Below are positions 48,524 to 54,995 of a DNA stretch of 64,000 nucleotides, one piece after another. This stretch comes from JBBQNR01 sp963774075. GTDB taxonomy: Bacteria; Actinomycetota; Thermoleophilia; Solirubrobacterales; JBBDJG01. The position numbers were made by a program, and so were the translations under genes. Each line of letters opens with the position of its first letter. Position 1 is the stretch's first letter. Location: positions 1-64,000 of the forward strand of contig CAVZDP010000009.1 in NCBI GenBank assembly GCA_963774075.1, given 5' to 3'. A model generated the notes under the pieces. That model worked only from the letters and a program-made list of their open reading frames with translations, had not been told where the DNA came from and made no database searches.

Positions 48524-49807
48524 ATGAGGTCGATTGCCCTAGACGTCCACCGCGCCTTCTGCGAGGTGGCAATCAAGGAGGGAACGAAGCTGCGCTCGGG
48601 CGGGCGCATCAAGACGAGCGTCGCCGAGCTCGAGCTCTTCGCCCAAAGCCTGGCGCCCGACGACCAGGTGGCGCTCGAGGCATCGGGGCCCGCGCTTGCG
48701 ATCAAGCGCATCCTCGAGCCCCACGTCGGGCGGGTTGTGGTCGCCAACACCAGGAAGGTGCGCGCGATCGCAGAGGCGAAGGTGAAGACCGACAAGGTCG
48801 ACGCCGCGACGCTTTGCGAGCTGCTCGACGCAGGCTTCCTGCCCTCCGTCTTCAGCCCCGATGAGTGGACGCGATCGCTGCGCCGGCGCCTTGGGCGCCG
48901 CTCGCAGCTGGTGCGCTCGAGGACGCGGGCAAAGAACGAGCTGCACGCCGTCCTGGCCCGCAACCTCAAAGGGCGCCCGCCCGTCAGCGATGTGTTCGGC
49001 AAGGCGGGGCGAAGATGGCTTTCGGCGCTCGAACTGCCGGCCGATGAGCGCGAGACCGTGGATGGCTGCCTGCGCCAGGTCGACTTCCTCGACGAAGAGG
49101 TCGGCTTGATCGAGCGAGAGCTCGCAGGGCAGGCGCTTTCCTCGGAGGAGATCCGCCGGCTCATGACCGTCCCCGGCGTGAGCCTCATCTCCGCCGCGAC
49201 GTTCGTGGCGGTGGTCGGCGACATCACCCGCTTCGCTACGCCCAAGAAGCTCGTCTCCTATGTCGGGCTCGACCCGAAGGTGCGCCAATCGGGCGAGACA
49301 CCCGCTCGTCACGGGCGGATCTCCAAGCAAGGATCCTCAGAGGCTCGCCACATGCTCTGCGAGGCGGCCTGGATCGTGGTCAGGTCGCCAGGTCCGCTGC
49401 GCGCCTTCTATGAGCGCGTGCGGGCAAGGCGCGGGGCGCAGATCGCGCTGGTCGCTACCGCGCGCAAGCTCTGCGTGGTCTTCTGGCACCTGCTCACGCG
49501 CGAAGAGGACTATGCCTTCGGCCGGCCCACGCTCACGCGCCGCAAGCTGCGGGCGCTCGAGCTCAAGGTCGGGGCAGGCTGGCGGCGGGGAAAGCACTCG
49601 GGTCCGCGCGTCCACGAGACAAAGAAGGACAGGGAGCGCGAGCGCGAGTTCGCCGAGCAGGCCGAGATCGCCTATCGCCGGCTGGTCAGGGACTGGCAGC
49701 CCAAGAAGAAAGGTGCGGGTGCGACACGGGGGCGCGCATCTTCAAGTCATCTTCTTGGCGAAGAGACAACAGCGCGGCAGGGTTCAGCCCCAGAACCTGC
49801 GCTTTAG
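48524..49807 (+). CDS. IS110-family transposase/recombinase
   Basis: A 427-residue DEDD recombinase. The RuvC-like N-terminal domain has D7 (ALDVHR), E52 (LEASGP), D90 and D93 (KTDKVDAATL). The C-terminal Transposase_20 domain contains MTVPGVSLISAATFVAVVGDITRF, YVGLDPKVRQSGET and SKQGSSEARHML, where S271/S272 align with the catalytic serine of the family. The ATG has GAGAGGAGG upstream. All catalytic residues are present, so the gene may be active. The last ~30 residues are low-complexity. Confidence 0.95.
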   Translation: MRSIALDVHRAFCEVAIKEGTKLRSGGRIKTSVAELELFAQSLAPDDQVALEASGPALAIKRILEPHVGRVVVANTRKVRAIAEAKVKTDKVDAATLCELLDAGFLPSVFSPDEWTRSLRRRLGRRSQLVRSRTRAKNELHAVLARNLKGRPPVSDVFGKAGRRWLSALELPADERETVDGCLRQVDFLDEEVGLIERELAGQALSSEEIRRLMTVPGVSLISAATFVAVVGDITRFATPKKLVSYVGLDPKVRQSGETPARHGRISKQGSSEARHMLCEAAWIVVRSPGPLRAFYERVRARRGAQIALVATARKLCVVFWHLLTREEDYAFGRPTLTRRKLRALELKVGAGWRRGKHSGPRVHETKKDREREREFAEQAEIAYRRLVRDWQPKKKGAGATRGRASSSHLLGEETTARQGSAPEPAL

Positions 49808-49815
49808 CTCGTCGT

Positions 49816-49830
49816 CACCCGCACCGGGTG
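49816..49830 (+). terminator. Small hairpin after the transposase gene
   Basis: CACCCG / CGGGTG with a CAC loop, nine bases after the transposase stop. Short but perfect; it may be the element's terminator or part of its right end. Confidence 0.4.
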
Positions 49831-49875
49831 CGACTTTGGCAGAAAGGGGGCCGATCGTCTAGAGGGACTTGACTT

Positions 49876-49930
49876 TCATCCGTCCGACAGGCCGACGGCT
49901 TCGAGGGCCGCGAGGTGATCCCAGAAAGCA
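49876..49930 (-). pseudogene. Tail fragment of an NTF2-like gene
   Basis: The minus strand reads AFWDHLAALEAVGLSDG, nearly the same as the C-terminus of the NTF2-like gene at 50520-50918 (FFWDHDAALEAVGLSEQ). The rest of the domain is absent upstream. It is therefore a leftover 3' end of a second copy, probably split by deletion when the IS element or another event rearranged the locus. Confidence 0.55.
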
Positions 49931-50369
49931 CCCCGCGGCCGTCGGCGCGCGGCGCTAGAAACCGACGGAGAGCCCCACGAAGAAGACGACCATCCAGACG
50001 TAGGACAAGACGAACAACGAGACTGCAGCCACGTCCGACAACCTCTCGTTCCCGGCGCGAGCAGATTCCGCCGCCAACGGTCGAGCGCTGCTTGGCCCTG
50101 CTGTCGGAGCCGCGACTTCGCTGTGCCGATCACATATGCGCGTCGGCTTCGGATGGCCGCCTGAACCCCGCCTCGCGGGCCGCGTGCGCTGCGAATTGCC
50201 GATGCGGTGATCGGTCCTGGCCTTCGATCGATGCTGTTCCTCGTCCCTCGGTTCCGCGATTTTTCGACTGCGAGTCATCCCTTCTCCTTCGTCGATGTCC
50301 AACGCCAGTAGTGAAGACATGGTTCCCCGCGAAGCTGAGATGGCCATGAGTGAGTCTGAGAGTCTTCTA
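49931..50369. other. Decayed region without an intact gene
   Basis: About 440 bases between the NTF2-like tail fragment and the cNMP-domain fragment. The minus strand holds a short hydrophobic stretch (VSLFVLSYVWMVVFFVGLSVGF, about 49958-50023), which could be a former membrane helix, but no convincing start or conserved domain is present. It is read as eroded DNA. Confidence 0.4.
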
Positions 50370-50497
50370 AGAAGGCGCTCGGAGTGCCGGGGCGAGCACC
50401 AGCTCGCGGAGCGCCTCGCACACACGCTCCACCTGCCCTCGGTCATCTGCGCGAAGAACGGCAGGGCGCGCAACCGCTCCACGTTCTCCTGCGACAT
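50370..50497 (-). pseudogene. N-terminal fragment of a cyclic-nucleotide-binding-domain protein
   Basis: An ATG with a GGAG ribosome-binding site opens MSQENVERLRALPFFAQMTEG, a typical start of CAP/cNMP-domain proteins. The expected continuation (QVERVCEALRELVLAPALRAPS) is found only in another frame, and both frames end by about 50369. A single-base indel followed by truncation explains this. The body of the gene is missing. Confidence 0.5.
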
Positions 50498-50519
50498 CGC
50501 GTTGCTGTATCCCGCAGGG

Positions 50520-50918
50520 TCAGTAGCCGGCGCGAGCGTCTTGCTCCGAGAGCCCTACGGCTTCGAGGGCAGCGTCGTGGTCCCAGAAGAACTCCACGAG
50601 GATGATTTTGCCCTTGCGGTAGGTAGAGACGCTTGTCACCTCGAGGTTCGCCTCAGGCCCGTGGCCGAGGGTTCGCCATATCTGCCTGATGACCACTCGG
50701 TCGCCCGCGTCGGTGAGGCTGATCGCTTCCAGTCGGTCGGTGTCCCAGGTCTCACGGAGCTGCCCCAGCCAGCGCATGACCGCCTCTCTACCCACATACG
50801 GCCCCCGCTCCGGCCATGCCTCCTCCGTGCGCACGATGACGTCGGGGTCGTACATCTCACGAACGGCGTCCATGTTTCCCGCGTTCCATGCCTCGTAGAA
50901 GGCTCTGGCGATCTCCAC
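50520..50918 (-). CDS. NTF2-like (SnoaL-type) small protein
   Basis: A 132-residue NTF2-like domain from GTG 50918: ARAFYEAWNAGNMDAVREMYDPDVIVRT, YVGREAVMRWLGQLRETW, SLTDAGDRVVIRQIW and FFWDHDAALEAVGLSEQ. Family members usually begin MSEQTVEIARAFYEAW; the five codons before the GTG read SEQT after ATT (50933-50931), so the original start may have been ATT (a rare start) or an ATG lost by mutation. A partial copy of its 3' end lies at 49876-49930. The function is unknown. Confidence 0.83.
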   Translation of the reverse strand: MEIARAFYEAWNAGNMDAVREMYDPDVIVRTEEAWPERGPYVGREAVMRWLGQLRETWDTDRLEAISLTDAGDRVVIRQIWRTLGHGPEANLEVTSVSTYRKGKIILVEFFWDHDAALEAVGLSEQDARAGY

Positions 50919-50933
50919 CGTCTGCTCAGAAAT

Positions 50934-51097
50934 ACGCCCTCACCCAGCCGTCAAAATGGCTATTTCATGGGTCGCGTGTGACGACGCCGTCGTCATGGTC
51001 TCTCCTGCGACATCGCCCGCGCAGTATCGCCGCAGCGAGGGTGCCTCGCAATCACGGAAGCGTGCGTGGCTTGACGACCCGAAGCAGGCGCCCGGAT
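50934..51097. other. Intergenic gap
   Basis: About 165 bases between the NTF2-like gene and the lactonase-like gene, both on the minus strand. No clear promoter, hairpin or small gene is seen. Confidence 0.3.
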
Positions 51098-51826
51098 CTA
51101 GTACACCTGGCCCGGCGCCAGTACCGCCGGGTCGTGTCCCGGGAGGACGGCGGCGCCGGCGTCACGTAGGGCGCGCAGGCGGTTTGCAGACGCGGCCTGG
51201 GCGACGAAGTCGTCGCCGAAGACCGGAAACCGGTGGTCGTCCAAGCCGGACGCGAAGTGGACGACGTCGCCAGCGAGGACGAGCTGCTCGCCAACGCGAA
51301 CCGACTGGTGGCCAGGAGTATGACCGGGTGTTAGCAGCAGCTGGATCGATCCATCGCCGAGCAGATCGTGGTCGCCGTCGATTAGCGTGACCTGCTGGCC
51401 GGCCGCCTCGTAGTCGACGGGCAGGTAGAAGTTCTTGTCGACCGCGGCCGCGTCGTGGCCCGCGTCCCATTCGCGGCGCTGCACGACGATGGGAACCGAG
51501 GACGGCAGCAGCGCCAGTCCTCCGGCGTGATCGAAGTGGAGGTGCGTCAGCACGACCTTGGTGATCGTGGCCACGTCGACCTGCTCGCTGATGCTCTCCT
51601 CGAGCTCGAGCTGAAACAGGCTGAGCGAGTCAGGGCTGCCGTAGTGGCTCGCTGGGTCGTCGACAGCGGTGGGGTGGAGGCCGGTGTCGATGAGGATCCG
51701 CTCCTCCGCCGTCTCGATGACGTACGCCGGAATGGGAATGCGGATCTGCCGGTCGAGGTCGTCGTCGCGGCGCCAGATGCCGGCGGCTGCCGTGAGCCAC
51801 CCGACGTTGAGCATCTCAACCTTCAC
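51098..51826 (-). CDS. Metallo-beta-lactamase-fold lactonase (AiiA/AttM-like)
   Basis: A 242-residue MBL-fold hydrolase resembling N-acyl homoserine lactonases. The di-zinc motif is THLHFDHAGG, with further ligands in TPGHTPGHQS, LAGDVVHF and VLPGHDPAVL. A buried acid follows in RILIDTGLHP. It lacks a signal peptide. It may open acyl-homoserine lactones or other lactones; the true substrate is not settled by sequence. It stands alone beside decayed genes. Confidence 0.9.
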   Translation of the reverse strand: MKVEMLNVGWLTAAAGIWRRDDDLDRQIRIPIPAYVIETAEERILIDTGLHPTAVDDPASHYGSPDSLSLFQLELEESISEQVDVATITKVVLTHLHFDHAGGLALLPSSVPIVVQRREWDAGHDAAAVDKNFYLPVDYEAAGQQVTLIDGDHDLLGDGSIQLLLTPGHTPGHQSVRVGEQLVLAGDVVHFASGLDDHRFPVFGDDFVAQAASANRLRALRDAGAAVLPGHDPAVLAPGQVY

Positions 51827-51840
51827 GACGGCAACCTTAG

Positions 51841-52035
51841 GCCAACCACCTGCGACGGACGATCGACCTCAGCTATGACCAGATCGCCCCGATGGTCGGC
51901 TATCAGAACGGCTCGACGTTGCGGGCGCTGCTGCGCCGCCAAGTCACGCGAGAGCCGGCAAACGCCGCCGGCGACCTTGCGATCGCCGGCGCTCGTTCCT
52001 CTTCAGACCTTCGCGCTACCCGAGCCCAGGGCTAG
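51841..52035 (+). pseudogene. C-terminal remnant of an AraC/GlxA-type regulator
   Basis: The frame from 51841 to the TAG at 52035 reads NHLRRTIDLSYDQIAPMVGYQNGSTLRALLRRQV, which is the second helix-turn-helix of GlxA/FtrA-type AraC regulators (IAxxVGYxxGxTLRALLRR). No start codon, amidase-like N-terminal domain or first helix-turn-helix is present. It is a 3' remnant of a deleted regulator and overlaps the end of the convergent membrane-protein gene by 20 bases. Confidence 0.7.
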
Positions 52036-52663
52036 CCGGCCCGGGTGTGGCGGTAGATCGCGCTCGCAGCGACAGCATGATGCTGGTGATCGCGATCCAC
52101 AGAGCGGCGGCCATGAAGCCGATGAAACCGATCGGTGTCATCGAAACCACAGCGATCAGGATCGCCACCCAGCCCAACCACGCCGGCAATGCCCCGTGGC
52201 GGATGATCGAGAGCCCCGCCGCCAACAGGAAGATCAAGGCTCCGACGGCAAGCGGGATGAAGTCGTTGTTCCAGAGCGCCGCGAGCGCCTGAACGGCCGC
52301 GGGATCGACGTCGTCCACCGTCTCCACGAGGGCGACGCTGATGGTTGCGTCGATCGTGGCTCCGACCGCCAAGATCGTTGCGCCGGCGAGCGCGACGGTC
52401 GAGAGCATGTGCCCTTCTCCCTCGGCTGCACGGAGAACCTTGCGCAGGTAGCCGGCGTAGAAGACCAGCGCGGTCGCGGCCAGCCCCTGCAGGATGACGC
52501 CGATCCATATCTCGGTGTCGTTGTCCTTGTAGAAGTCGATGGTCTTCTGCACCGGATCCGACGAATCGGGCGGTTCGCCCATGATCACGAAGCCGACGAT
52601 CAACAGCAGGATGAAAGCGATGCCAGTGAGGGCCGCAAGCCAGTCGAAGTCTCTGTCTCTCAT
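52016..52663 (-). CDS. Integral membrane protein of unknown function
   Basis: A 215-residue protein with about six hydrophobic helices: LAALTGIAFILLLIVGFVIMG, WIGVILQGLAATALVFYAGYL, TVALAGATILAVGATI, LAVGALIFLLAAGL, WLGWVAILIAVVSM and IGFMAAALWIAITSIML. Conserved-looking acidic loop DPVQKTIDFYKDND lies outside after TM1. The pattern resembles DUF4386-like membrane proteins, but the match is weak. Neighbours are decayed, so no functional link can be drawn. Confidence 0.75.
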   Translation of the reverse strand: MRDRDFDWLAALTGIAFILLLIVGFVIMGEPPDSSDPVQKTIDFYKDNDTEIWIGVILQGLAATALVFYAGYLRKVLRAAEGEGHMLSTVALAGATILAVGATIDATISVALVETVDDVDPAAVQALAALWNNDFIPLAVGALIFLLAAGLSIIRHGALPAWLGWVAILIAVVSMTPIGFIGFMAAALWIAITSIMLSLRARSTATPGPASPGLG

Positions 52664-53069
52664 ATGAACATCCCCCGGTCGTGTACGTTTTTTCGGTTGC
52701 CCGGGAGTGCTGTGGCCCGGCCCTGCGGAGTATGTCCCACGGGGTGACGCCTAAGACGTGCGCGGCCGGATCTGGCCCTCCACTTGCACGCGCTCGCCGC
52801 AGTTTGGCTGCGTCGCGCCTGGGACTGGATCACCAGGCGATTACCCGGGCTGCTTGTACGTAGCCCGCAATCGGAGTACGGTTCTCAGCAGGGCTGGCCT
52901 TGCAGCCAGAACCCCGGCCGAAGGCCCGAAGGCCACCAAAAGTGCGTTTCGCACGGACGAGGCGAGGGACCAAGGCGAACGGGTTCGACTGCGGGGCCAG
53001 CAGTCTGCTGAGTCTCTCCCAGACGTCCTGTCGGAGCGGCTCCTGCCACGAGCGCGCTCGGGCGGCTGC
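52664..53069. other. Gene-free stretch containing a structured segment
   Basis: About 400 bases without a supported gene. It includes a structured segment at 52880-52954 (separate entry). Otherwise only GC-rich spacer is seen. Confidence 0.4.
52880..52954. ncRNA. Structured intergenic element (candidate RNA or terminator)
   Basis: GGTTCT (52880-52885) pairs with AGAACC (52908-52913), and GGCTG (52892-52896) pairs with CAGCC (52903-52907). Together they make an 11-base-pair stem with a six-base 5' bulge and a six-base loop. It is followed by three GGCC words separated by GAA/CGAA (52916-52934) and a second hairpin GTGCG-TTT-CGCAC (52942-52954). No coding explanation is apparent. It could be a small RNA, a leader, or a repeat unit. 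Confidence 0.35.
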
Positions 53070-54074
53070 TCAGCCTGCGCCCGGCAGCAGCCCTTCGCTT
53101 CGCAGCCACTGCTCGCTGCGGCGCATTCCCTCGTCGAGATCCACTGCGGGCTCGTAGCCCAGCATCGAGCGCGCCTTCTCTATCGAGTAGCTGCCCTTGC
53201 GCGCCAGGTAGCGAACGGCGGCCGGCGTGACGTCGCCGGACCCGCCGAGGAGCGAAGATGCTCGGCCGACCGTCGCCGCCAGCGCAACCACCACCGGCGT
53301 GGGCGCGACCGGCGTCCCCTTCTTGCCCAACATGCGCGCGTAGTAGTCGAAGAACTCGCGGCTCTGCATCGTGCGCTCGCCCGCCAGCGTGAACACCTGG
53401 CCGGCGCCCTCCTGCCGTGCCGCCGCCAGCGTGACGCCCCCCACGAGGTCGTCGACGTAGACGGGTGCGACGATCCCACGCCCCATGGCGGGCAGCACGA
53501 GGCGCCGCGCCGCGAGCTCCCGCACCGGCAGAACGGTCCAGAACTGGGAGCCCGGTCCGTAGACGTCTCCCGGGCGGATGACGGTGCAGGCGATCTCACC
53601 ACCGGCATGGGCCGCGAGGACGACCTGCTCGCTCGCGACCTTGGTGTCGACGTATGGCACCCCGTTTGGTCGCGGTGGACGGCGCTCGTCGACGTTGTCG
53701 GGGATCTCGAATCCGAAGGCGACGATCGAGGAGAAGTGGACGAAGCGCCGTGCACCGGCGCGCACCGCGGCGTCGAGCGCCTTGCGCGTGCCCCGCACGT
53801 TCACCCGCCAGAAGCGCTCTGCGTCGCCGCCCATTCCGAGCAGCGCCGCCGTGTGGATCACCAGCTCCGCGCCGGCCGCCGCGTCCTGCCAGCCGCCCGA
53901 CTCGGACAGGTCTCCCGCGACCACGCCGCGCTCCGGATCCGCCCGCACGTCCATGCCGGTCACCTCTGAGCCGGCCTCTCGATAGCGGTCGGCGAGGCGT
54001 CGCCCGATCAACCCGAGCGCGCCCGTTATGAAAACGCGCCCGGGCGCCTGTTCGGAAGCTGTGCTCTTCGCCAT
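53070..54074 (-). CDS. NAD-dependent epimerase/3-beta-hydroxysteroid-dehydrogenase-like SDR
   Basis: A 334-residue extended SDR. The cofactor turn is VFITGALGLIGRRLADRY, followed by VTGMDVRADP and LVIHTAAL. The catalytic set comes from FVHFSSIVAFG (Ser) and YVDTKVASEQ (Tyr-x-x-x-Lys). The substrate-domain motif IRPGDVYGPGSQFW is typical of 3-beta-HSD/isomerase and nucleotide-sugar epimerases. The ATG (54074) lies near the divergent boundary with the NTF2-like gene on the same strand. The substrate is unknown (sterol-like or sugar nucleotide). Confidence 0.9.
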   Translation of the reverse strand: MAKSTASEQAPGRVFITGALGLIGRRLADRYREAGSEVTGMDVRADPERGVVAGDLSESGGWQDAAAGAELVIHTAALLGMGGDAERFWRVNVRGTRKALDAAVRAGARRFVHFSSIVAFGFEIPDNVDERRPPRPNGVPYVDTKVASEQVVLAAHAGGEIACTVIRPGDVYGPGSQFWTVLPVRELAARRLVLPAMGRGIVAPVYVDDLVGGVTLAAARQEGAGQVFTLAGERTMQSREFFDYYARMLGKKGTPVAPTPVVVALAATVGRASSLLGGSGDVTPAAVRYLARKGSYSIEKARSMLGYEPAVDLDEGMRRSEQWLRSEGLLPGAG

Positions 54075-54106
54075 CGCAGGTGACGATAACCGCTGCGCGG
54101 GCGCGG

Positions 54107-54508
54107 CTACTCGCCGCTTCTCACCGCGTCGAGGGCGTCGGCCTCGCTCAAGAAGACGCGCATGCGGACGATCTCGCCGTCTCGCACGCGCACGACGTGG
54201 AACACGTCGCCGAGCACCGGACTGCCGCTTGCGTCGTCGCGCTGCCAGGTCATCGACACGAGCACCTCATCGCCCACGGGCCGAACCTCGCGCAGCTCGA
54301 CCCAGCTGCCACCGACCGCCTCCGCCACGTCCTCGAGCCGGGCGAATACCGCGTCGCGCCTGCGCCACGTCGCGCCGTCCGGCATCTGCGGCGGGTCCTC
54401 CAGCTCGATCGCGTCTGCAGCGAATGGATCCAACGCCTCCAATCCACGCGAGTTCCAGGCCTCATATGCCCGGCGTACGAGATCGACGCTCTGCTCGTGC
54501 TCGCTCAT
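54107..54508 (-). CDS. NTF2-like (SnoaL-type) small protein
   Basis: A 133-residue NTF2-like domain: SVDLVRRAYEAWNSRGLEALDPFAADAIELEDPPQMPDGATWRRRDAVFARLEDVAE, then strands VLVSMTWQRDD and VVRVRDGEIVRMRVFLSEADALDAV. It lies between an SDR gene and a VOC-family gene, all on the minus strand with gaps of 15-35 bases, so the three may be co-transcribed. The enzymatic role is unknown. Confidence 0.87.
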   Translation of the reverse strand: MSEHEQSVDLVRRAYEAWNSRGLEALDPFAADAIELEDPPQMPDGATWRRRDAVFARLEDVAEAVGGSWVELREVRPVGDEVLVSMTWQRDDASGSPVLGDVFHVVRVRDGEIVRMRVFLSEADALDAVRSGE

Positions 54509-54523
54509 CGGCTTGCCGGCATC

Positions 54524-54991
54524 TCAGGCCGAGGCGCTCCAGCGCGAGTACGCAACGACGCCGGCGTCGGGCCTGGGGTCCTCGTCCAGCATCGCCAGGT
54601 ACTCGAGCAGGTGACCGTCCGGGTCGTGGAAGTAGACGGCGGCGGCGGGCATCCAACCGAGAACGTCGGGCTCGGACGCCGGCTCTCCTTCGAACGAAAG
54701 CGGGGTCACGCCGAGCATCCGGAGGCGCTCGGGCGCCAGCAGCAGCTCGGGTAGGGAGACCTCGAAGGCGACGTGCATGCTCATGCTCACCGGGGAGGAG
54801 CCGATGCCCCAGAGCCCAAGCATCGAGCGTCCCCTGCCGCCGATCCACAGGAAGGCGGCGTCGCGCTCGGGAATCTCGAGCGCCAAGGTGAGGCCGACGA
54901 CGTCACGGTAGAAACCGAGCGAGCGCTCAACGTCGCGGACGGTCAGGTGAGTCTCGAACAGCCCACCTACGGGCGTCTGCTCCGCCATCAC
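54524..54991 (-). CDS. VOC-family (glyoxalase/dioxygenase-like) protein
   Basis: A 155-residue vicinal-oxygen-chelate protein with two beta-alpha-beta-beta-beta repeats. It has THLTVRDVERSLGFYRDVVGLTLA with the first metal His, and AVYFHDPDGHLLEYLAML with the second His and the Glu. These ligands bind a divalent metal in glyoxalase I, dioxygenases and fosfomycin-resistance enzymes. The loop MSMHVAFEV contributes the third ligand region. The specific reaction is unknown. It is four bases from the upstream flavoprotein gene. Confidence 0.88.
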   Translation of the reverse strand: MMAEQTPVGGLFETHLTVRDVERSLGFYRDVVGLTLALEIPERDAAFLWIGGRGRSMLGLWGIGSSPVSMSMHVAFEVSLPELLLAPERLRMLGVTPLSFEGEPASEPDVLGWMPAAAVYFHDPDGHLLEYLAMLDEDPRPDAGVVAYSRWSASA

Positions 54992-54995
54992 GGCC

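Larger units (their letters stand above)
48200..49870 (+). mobile_element. IS110-family insertion sequence (boundaries approximate)
   Basis: One recombinase gene (48524-49807) with a long 5' non-coding end and a short 3' end. IS110 elements lack terminal inverted repeats and target duplications, so the edges are not visible; they are placed between the tRNA-Pro terminator and the decayed genes at about 49870. CGGGTGCGAC occurs twice near the 3' end (about 49717 and 49825). The neighbouring fragments to the right suggest the locus has been rearranged. Confidence 0.6.
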
